Below are positions 1 through 11,085 of a stretch of 64,000 bases of DNA, in pieces (the first letter of the stretch is position 1; every line of letters starts with the position of its first letter). Source of the stretch: Aquatica leii (Eukaryota > Arthropoda > Insecta > Coleoptera > Lampyridae); NCBI GenBank assembly GCA_035610365.1, contig CM069432.1, forward strand, positions 168,390,035-168,454,034, in the 5' to 3' direction. A program made the position numbers and the translations under genes. The notes below the pieces were generated by a model. It searched no databases and was not told the origin of the DNA. It saw nothing but the letters and a program-made list of their open reading frames with translations.

Positions 1-369
1 TCTTAATAGTATTAAATTTTTGGTGGTGCGGATGTTTAGATAAGTAATTGATCGTTCTATTAAAGGCTATCGGCTTAGTATACCATTCATTAATTATCGT
101 ATTAGTAAGTGATATCTGAGGATCCTAATAAAGTCGTAATGTTTTCGCGTTAAATCTAAAGTATAAATATAACTACGTTTCTACAGCAACAAACCGTACC
201 ACAATTACAAAATGAAGTAACATTAATGCATTAAAATAATGCGCTCTTCCAAAAACATTATGAACGTTTGCAAAACGAGTAGCAAGTTTAGCTCTTCTGT
301 TTCTGCTGTTATAAATACAGCTGAAATAGAAGAACTAAACTTAAAATAAAATGCAAATAGCACTTAATA

Positions 370-1250
370 ATCACAAAAGTAAGCGTACATACTTTTCTTA
401 CAACATTGTCACGACGATCTTTTTGGTAGACGTTGCACGATCATATAATTTTCCTGAGTTCTTTTAGAATTCAATAGTGTTATACATGTAATTACTTATC
501 TTTAAACAGTTTTAATTTTAATTTAATCTGTAATTTGATTTTGTGTAGATACCAAAATTTATCTGATTTTTTTTCTACTATATACGAAATGATGTCGCAC
601 ATCCATATCTTTTGAACATTTTATTTCTAAAGTTGACGTTTAAGTGAAACTCACTGTCTTAATAAATACCAACTGAGTACTTCCAAAATATGTCTTGTAA
701 CAGTTGTTTTAAAAAAAGGCAATCTATTTTACAGTCAGAAAGCACAACATGTTTAGCTTCCGAACTTAAGAGTTCAACAATCGATTGCTTTTTAGGGTGC
801 TAAAATACTTCATTATTATTTAGTTTTAAGATAAATCTAGTGATACTTTTACAATCATTTACATTGTAAAATCCGCATCAACAAATGCACTTATAGTATA
901 GTGTAGTTTTACAATTCCTTCTACTTTTAACAAATTTTGAACAAAAATTTGTTGTATTGCTTACATATCTAAGAACATCCTTCAAATGTTTCCAATGTTT
1001 AGTACTTTAACAGTTCTAAAAATGTCATAGCATACCTCAAAAATTGCTTTGTATCCAGCATTATATACATAAGACAATCTTTATACGGTTTTTTAAAGTT
1101 TGAGTCCGTTTTAAAATTTAAATTCAATTTAGGTTGCATCAGAATGCCAGCACTTTTACAATCATACAAGTTAAATCTACGTAAAACATTTCTAATTGCT
1201 TCTTTTTGAAAAACGTATTCTTATTAATTATAGCAATTTATAGTCCTAAA
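370..1250 (-). pseudogene. Ty1/copia pol remnant (RT C-terminus and RNase H)
   Basis: Reading the minus strand from about 1250 down gives the end of a copia reverse transcriptase followed by its RNase H. Landmarks in order are VLRRFNLYDCKSAGILMQP (about 1200-1140), then KPYKDCLMYIMLD, then a decayed LRYV and VDADF-like stretch near 870-960, then QSIVELLSSEAKHVVLSDC (about 790-730), and a trace of the terminal PTKxxxxDxLTK motif near 410-430. These blocks occur in the fixed order of copia elements (RT tail, then the RNase H segment with LSSTEAEY and LSDC). Several stops and frameshifts break the frame, so it is dead. The upstream RT core, integrase, gag and LTRs are not visible. The family call rests on motif order and spacing. 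Confidence 0.8.
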
Positions 1251-1253
1251 TAT

Positions 1254-1278
1254 TATAGTATAGTATAGTATAGGATAG
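1254..1278. repeat. TATAG pentanucleotide microsatellite
   Basis: Four exact TATAG units followed by one GATAG unit, directly beyond the upstream edge of the copia remnant. Confidence 0.9.
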
Positions 1279-1282
1279 GAGA

Positions 1283-4200
1283 ATTAAGTATTTCAAAAAC
1301 GGTAAACTTCATAGAAATTTGGAAATAGGAACTGTTAGCCAAACTATTGAAAAAATTGCCAGAAGCGAATAGCGGCTTCTTTATTACGTCATTGTTGAAG
1401 CTATTCAGTTCCTCGACAACACGATGTTAGCCAAACGACTCAAAAGTGTTTGTGTAAAAATGCAAAGTAAAGTGCTATTAGTGTAGACAATAGTTTAATG
1501 TAGTTAAATAGTTAGAGGCTAAGAACTTCTAATGAGTAAGACCTAAGGTTAAATTTTGTAGTAGTAATTAATATTTTAACATTTCGACGTTGATTAATAC
1601 ATGACCAGATTGTGATTCAAATAAACAGACAAAGGAAAAAAAATATATATACTAATCAAACAGTTTATTTAAAGTTTTCCATTTTTTATAGTTATTTTAT
1701 TACCGTCACATTTATTAAATCTAATTTTTTATTAGTTTTTCTAAACACTTCTTTAAAAAAAATTTTTTAGTAGCTATTAAATTACATTTAATTCATATTA
1801 GAAAAAAATGTTAATAATAGACTTTCTACAGTTTATAATACTTACTTAAAATCTGTAATATAATTAATCGCAAAACCTAAAAACAAAGAATGAAGCTAAA
1901 ATTAAATAATGGTTCTACAAAAATTATAATTTTTAAGCTCAGACGCTATAGCATTTTTATTCCAATAATACGCAAATAACTTAAATTTCTATATAAAATA
2001 AGGTTTACTTTTAAACAAACAATACGGTATTGTAGTTATGTGCTGCTATTAAATTTTGTTTTATTTAAAATTTAGGAAACAGCCGCTTTGTTATTTCCTT
2101 TTTTATAACTTTTAGTTTTTTTTTAGATTTTTTTGTTACTATCAGCGTTTGCTTTCTAAAAGTCTCTTTAGAAATGTAACAAACGTTTACTTTTATTTAT
2201 TCCATTCTTCTTTATACAAATCTAAAACTTTAATTTAATATACGTTATTTTGCTTAAATTGTTTTAGGTTGTACTGACAACAATTTTGAACAAATGAAAT
2301 TAGATTTTTTTATAGTTTAGTATGTTTTTTACATAGATAGTTTATCATTTTCAAATGTTATTAATAAATGAACAATTCATCTTGTTGTATTATAAGTATT
2401 TTATGTTTATAATGACAAACGTTAGGTTCTATATAATATTTACGTTTTTGTTTTGTTAGAAACATCCGTCAGAAAATGTGCACAAAATTTTTTTAGTTTT
2501 ACACCAGATATTTAATTTTGCTTTTAATTAAAACAAAAAAAATGAATAGATACTTTTTAATAGAAATAGTCATGATTTATAACTAATTACTAGTTAAAAT
2601 AGACTGATTTAAGAAATAATTGATTTAATTACTAGATTGTAAAATGACGTTTTAAAAATTTAATTACAATTTTGTTTAAATTATTACTGTTAACTAATTA
2701 GAAATTATTACATAGTACTAGAAATAAGACTTTTACAGTGGTCTTAATTTGTATAGTAATATTTCTATAAATGCACAATATTTAATAGTAAAATTAGTTA
2801 CATTAAAAAATTTAATTATTTGTGGTTTTTTCTTTTAAAATCAATGTATTTTAAATTTTCTTCTTTTCAATGTAATACAATTTAATTTTTTTATATTTAC
2901 CTTAAATTTTGCTAATAAATTTTAGTTAAAAACAGATTTTAAAACATAAAAAAAATCAAATCGTTTTTAAAGAAATTCAACGACAAAGGAATTGATTTTA
3001 AATTAACACTTATTAATGATTTTTTAATTTTAATTCATTTTGACTTTAAATGTTTACATAAACCACAATGAAAATGTAATCAAACAAATTCTTGTAATGG
3101 TAACATCAAATAGGCGTATTTCTAATTTCGGAATTACTATACATCATAAAGTTTTGAAATGTTAGTAATCCTTAGCATACGGGTAGGTTTTTCGTTTAAC
3201 ATATTTATATAGATCAATACGTTTAATACATTCTATTGATACAATGAGCGCGCTATATTATATAACTTAATACAATTTAAACACGCTTGTAAAATCTTTA
3301 CAAGCGTATTTGCATATAATACTGGGATTAATAAATTGTGTATTATTTTTTAAATTGGTTTGACCATTTTGTTTTTGAGAATTCCATTAAAAACGATTTT
3401 CCAGTTGGGTCGTAATTTCGTTTTAAGTATTTCGTTACAATTTGATAAATTGAAGCAACAGCCTACAAATACAGAACATTTATTCGAAACGATTTTATCG
3501 CATAAATATTTTAAGGTGATTTCAATTAGCGTTTTTTATTTTGTTAAAACAAATAATCAAATTAATTTGTTTAATTTTAGAACTGTATAGACATAAATTT
3601 AAATCTCTATTAACAAACGCAATTGAAATTTTAAAACAATTTATTTTTCTTTCACTTTATATTGTGAAAAACATACAAATACAATTGTCTTGTCCTAATT
3701 AACTTTATTTAAGTACTGAAGATGTTGTCTCATTACAGATTTTAACAATGAACAAAAAATAAAATTATTCTATTAATTATAATATATAAATATTAATTAT
3801 ATTTGTTTATATTTTAGTTTACAAAAGCATAATAATGCAAATTCATGGAGTTTTTATGTAACATATTAACCTCAAAATTATACTTTAATACTTCTTATTT
3901 GAAGTATGATGTATTAGTAGAGAATAAAATAAATACTTTTTAAGCAATTATTACAAAAAAATTGCAATAATGTTTCCAATTATTATCCGTAAAATTTTTT
4001 TTATTTTATTAAGAAAAAATGTATTTAAAAACCGGTTTAAAGTTTTTAAAAACCCCATCGTTTCTTTTAATTGGCTCTTCCGCCATAATATGTGCAACTA
4101 AATACTTTTTTCCACTACTAGTTGTATACGCTTGCATTATTACGTATAATAGAAGGCCGTGAAGTTGTACTTTTTTAAGCGCAGGTAAATAATATTTCAT

Positions 4201-4690
4201 TATTAACTAGTGGTTAATAATGAACATATTTACATTTTCTGATAATACTACAACAGTTTCAACGAAAAAAAGTTTACCAAACTGCGTACCAAGAGCAAGA
4301 GATTTTATTTAATGCTAATTTAAGTTTTCAAATCGCTCAATTAATAAATTAATTTGATTTTAAAAAGTAAGTTATTTGAAGTTCGCGCTTAATTAAATGT
4401 AAATATTATTGAGTTAAATATGTTTTAGATATAATCAATGCTTAAAATAATAATGTTTTTAAACAATTTAAACAACTTTAGCAATAAAAACTTACGTTAT
4501 CTGTTAATTTTTGTGTTTTAAATCACAATTAAGAATTACGTCAAAATTAATTCTATTAAACTAATGACAACTGTCAAAATTACTGACTTGATTTTTAATT
4601 TAAAATTAATATCTTAAATTTTAAATTTGATTTAGTAACAGGTAGAAAGGTTTTAATAATTCTAGTAGTGGAAAAAATTGTATATATAAC
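1283..4690. other. AT-rich gene-free stretch
   Basis: Mostly A/T-rich sequence with homopolymer runs. Short open frames at 3360-3590 (plus) and 4009-4200 (minus) show no motif I recognise and have low-complexity composition, so I do not call them genes. The only structure I see is the small hairpin at 3283-3307. Confidence 0.6.
3283..3307. repeat. Perfect 11-bp hairpin
   Basis: ACGCTTGTAAA and its exact reverse complement are separated by three bases. It stands alone, with no element edges seen around it. Confidence 0.7.
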
Positions 4691-4692
4691 AC

Positions 4693-4793
4693 GGTTGAGA
4701 AGTTCATTATAACCTGCGCGATTTATATCCCTCGACGCTTCGCGTCTCGCGATATAATCTATCGCTTAGGTTATAATGATTCACTTCTCAACC
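4693..4793. repeat. Palindromic MITE-like element
   Basis: The arms GGTTGAGAAGT and ACTTCTCAACC are exact inverted repeats. The complementarity continues inward with gaps through TTATAACCT/AGGTTATAA to a CpG-rich core near GACGCTTCGCGTC. Both outer edges abut TATATA-like sequence. At about 100 bp with no coding capacity it fits a foldback MITE. It shares its design (terminal arms around a CpG-rich palindromic core) with the element at 50081-50213, but the two are not obviously the same family. Confidence 0.65.
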
Positions 4794-5299
4794 TTGATAT
4801 ATAATATACTATTATTTTACACGTTCTGTCAATGAAATGCACGTTGTTGTGTTGTAAATTTGAGGGTCTTTTCCTTTTTCTCAAACCTATTTTTTTATTT
4901 GCAAAGAGAGGCGGCGCAGGACACCGACTCACTTGTCTAGTCCGGACACTACTATCTCGATCTACATCTCCGATACCGAGTTACCCAAAGCTACTACTTT
5001 TTTTATCTTTTACAGTTATTAAATGTTATGTTGTACATTTAAAAAAACCTTTAGTTTGACACTAACAACTTTTTGTGAATAAGTTTTGCCAACTAAACAA
5101 AATTTTTAAATAAATAAATTCAAAATTGAACTTGCATTTTTTGACCAAAGCTGAATAGTAATGTGTTCAAATCGAATATATTAAATATTTTGACCTTTTG
5201 AACAAATCTATTAACACATAACATAATTTGCTTAAATTTTGTCAAGCTATTCTTAAATTTTTCAATAAGTTTATCATAACCTTAAAAAATCATAACCTA

Positions 5300-5592
5300 C
5301 AAATTTTTTTATTGTTTCTTTTATCAGCTCACCTACATACTTTAATTCAAAATTTTTGTCAAACATTTTTTACACTCAATTAATCTTCAAGTTTGAATTT
5401 TCAATAAAAACTCTACAGTTAAAAGAAAACTAAAATTATCTCAGCATCATCAACATCAATTAATATCATTCGACGTCGAAATTTTTTTTCCATCAGTTCC
5501 ACCTTCTGAAACCATCAATTCAGTTGCAAATCTACTTACAACTTCACCTCTTTTGGATAGTGTTACAGATGACTTTATTTCTATATTACAGT
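5300..5592 (+). pseudogene. Penelope-like element RT, N-terminal part
   Basis: The plus strand reads, across small frameshifts, IVSFISSPTYFNSKFLSN (about 5308-5360), FEFSIK (about 5393), then HQLISFDVEIFFPSVPP (about 5453-5505) and a stretch ending DDFISILQ near 5590. ISSPTYxxxKFL followed by LxSFDVxxLFPSxP is the signature of Penelope-like reverse transcriptases, the second block being RT motif A with its catalytic aspartate. The frame is lost at 5592, where a non-LTR RT reading begins. The continuation of this PLE is found at 7090-7232, so the two pieces were probably one element. It is inactive. Confidence 0.7.
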
Positions 5593-5964
5593 GATTTACA
5601 AACGATTAAATCGTTAATTTTTTTGTTAAAAAGGTTTGCTATCAGTGCGTTCGAAACAGTTGTATTGTGCACTTGTGCATAGCAACATTTCTTATGCGAT
5701 TGTAACTTGGGGACACTCATATAACTGGCATACTATTTTTTGACTCCAAAAAAAAGCTTTAGATTTAGGATATAAAGATGATTACCGTGCATCCTTCAAA
5801 CATTTAAAAATATTAACGATTAAAATTAGAAAATTTTTAGTTAATAACGCGTTTTTTGATTTTCAAAAATTTTATAAACCGTTCGATTTGTTCTGTGATA
5901 TACAAATGACCTTGCCGTGTAAGAATGCAATCTTTACTTCGTTAACTTTAATTTTGAAGTAGGT
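5590..5964 (+). pseudogene. Non-LTR retrotransposon RT C-terminal remnant
   Basis: After a one-base shift near 5630, the plus strand reads QLYCALVHSNISYAIVTWGH (about 5656-5715), then after one stop LQKKALDLGYKDDYRASFKH, and stays open to about 5961. The pattern YxALxxSxIxYxIxxWG, then LQKKALR, then LGYxDDCRxxFKxLxIL is typical of the region just after the RT palm in Jockey/CR1-like non-LTR elements sold across insects as multi-copy fragments. No endonuclease or 5' part is visible. It lies between the two halves of a PLE and is a candidate for the insertion that split it. Confidence 0.7.
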
Positions 5965-7089
5965 ACAAATATTTTCTATACCTTCCAAAAATAGAATTTT
6001 AAGTCCCTAACGTTATTTTTAATTAATGTTACTGTTATTTCTATAGGTAGATATAATTAGGTTTTTGCATAGTTTAAGTATCTAATATGAAATGCTATTG
6101 TTGCTTTCAGAAAGAAAAATCAAAAAATTAATTTTTTTGTTTGGAATTATATCTATTGTATTCAAGCGGAAAAAAACCTGTCGGGTAATCTAAACAAAAG
6201 TACACATTACTTGATAATAATAGATAGAAATTACAGATATTTTTTTGTAGTAAACCAACGATTTGGATAAAATTGAACAGAGTTTACTGATACCGAATCC
6301 AACTTAAAAATTTTTAAATTACCACCAGCATTAAGACAAGTGTTTTTTTTCAGTTGTGTATGGAATATCGCAAAATTTGGGTGTGAATGCAATGTTCCTA
6401 TTTTAGACATACCTATGTATAGATTAACATTGTTAATAACATAATTACTAATCTATTAATATGTTATTCCATACAACCACAGTTAATTTTAATTGACATG
6501 ATAACTTTAAATTGACAGAATATTGATAGATTTGTATTCGAAACATGGCTGCATCTACTATAAAAAAATATAATATTTGAGAATTTTTACACAATTACTT
6601 GATTGCCAATCAGAGGTATGTTTTCTATTTATTACGCTTATACTCAAAAGCAGGCTGAACTTATATAAGTAGGTAACAAAAAAAAAGGTGTGGCAAATAT
6701 AGGGTGATTATGGACCTATATTTTTGAAACTGCTTATTTGTATACTTTGTTATTATAGTCACGACGCGACCTGACAATTGAGAATTATTAGTTTTCAACT
6801 TTAAATTAAAAAAAAGCATACTTAAAAATTTGCAAAATTCTTGTACGGGCTTAATCAAAATTTAGTAAAATTTGAAAAAATGGGAATTACATGTTGAAGG
6901 CTTACGCTTACGTAGTTTGAATATACAAAATATGATATTTGTAAATCTCTCCGTTTTAGTAGTGTCACTGATTGAAATTTCTCAAATATTGATTTTTTTT
7001 CGTTAATAACTTTTTTAATTAATTTGATTATTTTTTTTATAATTTTTTTGTACACCTTTTGTTAGCTATTTTCAAAGTATCAAATAAGA
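5965..7089. other. Non-coding stretch between PLE halves
   Basis: Probably the rest of the insertion that separates the two PLE segments. It holds an inverted repeat at 6354-6476 (see separate entry). Minus-strand open frames at 6661-6858 and 6855-7055 have no motif I recognise. Confidence 0.45.
6354..6476. repeat. Small inverted-repeat element
   Basis: TTGTGTATGGAATA at 6354 is matched in inverse by TATTCCATACAAC ending at 6476, with further partial pairing around AACATAATTACTAAT and ATTAATATGTTATT. The span of about 125 bp with no coding fits a MITE, but no target duplication was identified. Confidence 0.45.
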
Positions 7090-7232
7090 TTTTTCTTATT
7101 TAAATATTTAAGAGAGGCTTTAAACACCTTTTTCAAATTTAACAATAAAATTTGCTTACAAAAAGAAGGATTAGCCATGGGCTCTCTTTTAAACCCCTTT
7201 TTAGCTGAATTATTTACTTTCCACTGAGTACG
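7090..7232 (+). pseudogene. Penelope-like element RT, motif B part
   Basis: The plus strand reads FFKFNNKIC and then LQKEGLAMGSLLNPFLAELF (about 7149-7209). GLAMGSPLSPFLAxIF is the motif B block of Penelope-like reverse transcriptases, and FKFNNKxYLQKE is the usual lead-in. This follows directly on the piece at 5300-5592 when the intervening 1.5 kb is removed. The YVDD motif that should come next is not visible, so the element is truncated or decayed here. The longer minus-strand frame over the same bases has no recognisable content and is a shadow. Confidence 0.65.
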
Positions 7233-7993
7233 CAAAATGGGACCCGGCTGACAACCGCAGAAAGCTTTTTGGGCATTTAGTTGTCTTTTTCTAATTTGCA
7301 TAAAATTGTATTATGCCTGTTTCACTCTTGACTACAACAACTATCATTTACGATTCGGCTACATTATATAATACACACGGACTATAAAACTCAACAGCCT
7401 CGGGTAAATTCGATTAATCAACAACCAAATTAATTTTAACTTGCCATTAAAATATGCGCCGGTCATGTGTTCTAAAAATTAACCTTGCCTCTGTTGGTTT
7501 ATTAGTAATCATATTTACCGACCGTTATTTTATGTAAACGGTCGTTAAAATTTAAAAATTTTAAATTTCATATTTATAATAACAATTTCAACCCAACTGT
7601 CATAATGTTAATTGCCATTTACTAATTACACTAATTTGTAACAGTCAACATTTCAAATTATTAATGTTAATATTGTATGTTAATTAGTACGCACATATGT
7701 TTTTTGGTAAGTTATTGTTAGTTAATTTTATATCATTTTCTTATCTTTGTAAATTAATTCTAGTCTGAAGATCATCTTTTTAATTTTCAAAACAATTGTC
7801 ACTTAAATAAGGGATTTTATTAAAACCCAACCCTAATAAGGATATGGATCAATTCCAAAATTTTAAAAACAAAACTAAACAAAATTAATGAAATTATAAA
7901 ATTCTAACATTTAAACGAAACAAAAAATACGACAAACTAGAAAATCATTAAGCAACAATATTCAAATAAAACAGTTAAATGAAAATTTGTAAT

Positions 7994-7995
<2 letters not shown>

Positions 7996-8045
<50 letters not shown>
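7996..8045. repeat. (TA)n microsatellite
   Basis: About 25 uninterrupted AT dinucleotides. Confidence 0.95.
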
Positions 8046-8048
<3 letters not shown>

Positions 8049-8082
8049 TTTAGTACTCATACACCTCCGAATGCTATATGAA

Positions 8083-8222
8083 AAGATCGATTTCGCCTCC
8101 GTTTTTACGTGTTTGCCTCCGTTTTCGGAGCCGAAGGCGTTTTTCTTATTTCTCATCTGTATTATGCTTCTTGAGACACTCTCTATCGTTTGACGATTTT
8201 TTAGCCGGAGGTGAAAACGATC
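8083..8222. repeat. Inverted repeat with CCTCCG arms
   Basis: AGATCGATTTCGCCTCCG at the left is matched in inverse by GGAGGTGAAAACGATCT at the right, with a few mismatches and about 100 bp between. A second local hairpin (GCCTCCG...CGGAGCC) lies inside. An open frame of 143 codons covers it (8078-8509) but has no recognisable domain. I read the open frame as incidental to a small repeat lying next to the (TA)n tract. Confidence 0.4.
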
Positions 8223-8559
8223 TAAATATCCATACAAAAATACAATATAGTTCTACTACTTATTCACTAGGGGCGCTGCTGTTGTATAATCATGATGTGT
8301 TTAGTTCCAAACCACTTCCTTATGCTAATAGTACGTATTTGCCTCATCATATTGGCAACATCGCTAGAGGCAAAAACGATACAAAGATATATGTACATGA
8401 CGTATATGGATATAATTACTTTTCTGGATTTAGTCGTACCTACATACCTCGTATTTTCTCCTCAGTCAATTTTTGTTTAATTTGCTTATATTACAGATTA
8501 GTAAGGTAAGTATAATATTGATATGAACTAATATAAAACAGGTCATTATATATATATAC

Positions 8560-9290
8560 AGTATATCTCCAGATCAAATTTACAAGAGGATAAACCATTT
8601 AATTTTACGAAAAAGTTTACTGTGACACCTAGAAAAAAATAAAAAAGTTTAAATGAAAAAATGCCATTATCTACAGAATAAAATCTTTATGCAAAAATAA
8701 ATGATATTAATTAATTGTTAGATCTGGGACACTGTTTTGGACTTTGAACGAAACGTTGGCAACTTCAGTTTCTACTTTAAAACGGTTTAAACCCAAAAAA
8801 ACGTTTTTACTTTATTTCGGCCATGGAAGTCTCTGATCTTATATTTAAATTCATTATATTTTGTAGAAATGTTATTATAAAAAAAATTTTGTTTTTAGGT
8901 AGCTGTTTCGTTACAATTAAATAAATAACACGCAGTTATAAAGTTTATTTCACAAAGATTATAAAAGTAATAAAATGAAAACAATACAATATACAAATAA
9001 TAAAATAATGACATTATGTCAAAATGACTACGTATTTTTATTTTTCTGCTGTTGTGTATATATTATTAACAAAAGTTTTCACTTTCTGTTGGTTTATAAG
9101 CTCACACACCCAAGCATTTTTAGAGCTTACTTCTTTTTAGTATGCTGTTTAAAGTGACGATACCAATTTTTTCTGTTTTTCTGTTCTTCTAACTATTCTG
9201 CTTCTTTTCTATTTTTGCAACATTTTTAGAACTTGATAAACTGCACCTTTTTTTTCCTGCACAGTCTTATGTAGTCGAAGGTTTGTTTTT
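8560..9290. other. AT-rich gene-free stretch
   Basis: No supported gene. Near 8745 a GAACGAAACGTTGGC string resembles the GAAACG part of PLE tail motifs, but the matching CTGANGA half is not convincing. Confidence 0.5.
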
Positions 9291-9296
9291 TTATAC

Positions 9297-9620
9297 GGGT
9301 GCCGGTGGTGAGTTCGGTAGAATGCCCTCTTCATCAGAATTAATATTACTGACAGTTAATGCCTTGTTTTTGTATTCAATTTGGTCCCCTTTGTCAAATA
9401 ACGTTAACAATGTTGCAACCTTAACCGTTTAGTACGCTTTTTCGTAAAATTTATGGTAAGTTTTTACTGTGTGGCCCATGAATTTGGCAAATTGGGCACT
9501 TTGATTTTTACTAACTGCATCAGAGTTGCAAATAAACAAATATTTGTTTTTTGCGGCATCATTTCACTTCTTAATTCAAGTAACAAGTCTATAAATTCTT
9601 GTACATTTGGCGGAAACAAA
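9297..9620 (-). pseudogene. Tyrosine-recombinase-like C-terminal remnant
   Basis: The minus strand reads VQEFIDLLLELRSEMMP (about 9605-9550), then after a frameshift NKYLF, then QFAKFMGHTVKTYHKFYEK (about 9500-9440), TVKVATLLTLFDKGDQIEY and an acidic tail with SDEEG. FMGHT-xxTxxxFY matches the box II region of tyrosine recombinases, where the GH histidine precedes the nucleophilic tyrosine by 9-10 residues. The following LLTLFDKG resembles the KLLLLMEKG tail I know from multi-copy arthropod proteins of this kind. The central arginine block is missing and one stop follows the tyrosine region. Crypton-like origin is possible but not proven. Confidence 0.5.
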
Positions 9621-10666
9621 GAGTTATACGTCTAAAAAAGCATCTACTCATGAAGCCAGTAGTGGACGATATCAAAATGCTGATACCGTGATTTTAAATG
9701 TAAACAGCAATGCGGTAGGGATTTACCACTCTGTCGTTAGCAAATTTGTAGGTAGTAAAAAACAATTTTTTAAATCTATTTTCCAATATTTATAGTTAAA
9801 AACAAACCATATTATGAATTTTACTTTGCTATAAATTTACATTTTTTAAACTACAACTTTAAAAAAGAAATTAAAAAATAACTGCTGCACGACACAGATA
9901 ATGTTAGTTATGTTTTGGCCAATTAATCAAGCTTTAATTTAAAAAAAAAATAAAAAAAAAAACGACACTAGACTTGTTTTAGCATTAGCTACTATAAGAG
10001 AAAAAATATTGTAAATTTTTACAAACCGTGAGAACAAAGACTATAAACTAAATGAGCGACGTGAGAGAACTACCTTAATTCTCTTTTTAGGTATGAGGAA
10101 TGTGTTTTTAGCTTGGAGTAGTAATTTTACAACAATGCACTTTGTCCAAAAAACAAGAATTGGTTGGTCTATCCACTTAGAAAGGGCTATTTTATCTGCA
10201 ACATTGTTTGCTTTTAAAGAAAATAATTTTAACAGTAGATTATTCACTAAAGTTAGTTTTAAGCGCAGCTTTTCTGAATGAAAGGTCGGATCTTCATCGG
10301 AGTTGTGGCTGCGGTAAAACGGATCTAACGATTCATAGCCGGTAGAGAGTAGAGAGAATAAAAAAAGAAAACAAATAGTCAAACACATTATTATTAAGTA
10401 TTAAGTACGCAACTTCAACTTTTTCAAATTTCTTGAGAATTTTGCTTTCGCTGATTACATTTGATCGCCAATTTTAGAAATATTTTTGCACTTAAACAAA
10501 AAATCTTAAGCTTTCGCGGTTGTTATGATTATAAGCGACTTTGGGCTTAGACCGCGTCGTAGTTAAACACCCAGACTTAGGCTTGGTCCTAGTCTCTTCT
10601 TGACAGCCAAAACACGAAGTAGAACTTGGCCTTTGCAGTATTGTCGTTTGTGAACCCAAACAAACT

Positions 10667-10701
10667 GACGTTTCGCAAGACATTGCAGCTTGCATCTTCA
10701 G
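10667..10701 (-). ncRNA. Hammerhead-ribozyme-like motif in PLE 1 tail
   Basis: On the minus strand CTGAAGA is followed by a stem (GCAAG pairing with CTTGC around a short loop) and then GAAAC. Hammerhead ribozymes have the core CUGANGA, stem II, GAAA, and such motifs are known in the terminal repeats of Penelope-like elements. Stems I and III were not verified, and the sequence may be degenerate. Confidence 0.45.
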
Positions 10702-10767
10702 AGTAGTAAATGTCACTGAAAGAAAAAGTGTAAATGACAATATTTATACCAATAGCGATTAGCGTGA

Positions 10768-11085
10768 TTAACGGATCTTATCTTTCGTTAGCGCTTGACT
10801 GACATCGTTATTACTTGGAATAAGTGTTTGTGTCCTTTTCAAAAAGGTTGATCTTTGTTTTAGATGATATAATACTGGTAGCCAAGATTTGCTTAGTCTT
10901 AAACCGTCTTCTCGATTCATATTACATGGATGTTTTACTATTTCCACGGCTTCGCGGATTAGTCTGGAAAGGTAGAAAGGAGTTCTAGCCAACACTTTAG
11001 TTTGGTCGAAGTTCAGCGTGTGTCTTTGGTTCCTTACGTGTTCTGCAACTGCTGATTTAGTAACTCTGCGGTGTTTGCAGTCAGC
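10768..11085 (-). pseudogene. PLE 1 C-terminal coding part (after GIY-YIG)
   Basis: Reads EHMADCKHRRVTKSAVAEH, FDQTKVLARTPFYLSRLIRE, then a 60-residue tail. This is the part of the GIY-YIG endonuclease domain and C-terminus that follows the catalytic TGRSIEVRVKEH block located across the hAT insertion at 16740-16830. The glutamate in LIREAVEI is in the position of the conserved GIY-YIG glutamate. The same peptide recurs on the plus strand at 17530-17760. The first seven residues of the longest open frame here come from the hAT terminus and are not part of the PLE. Confidence 0.75.

Noticed and set aside
7080-7301. 73-codon minus-strand open frame
   Set aside because: The opposite strand encodes the PLE motif B block, so this frame is a shadow.
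8078-8509. 143-codon plus-strand open frame
   Set aside because: No domain or family resemblance. It covers an inverted repeat beside a (TA)n tract and an overlapping frame exists, so it looks incidental.
10041-10388. 115-codon minus-strand open frame
   Set aside because: It has a somewhat protein-like composition (DEDPTFHSEK), but I recognise no motif and a comparable open frame exists on the other strand. It could be part of the recombinase-like remnant to its left, but nothing supports this.
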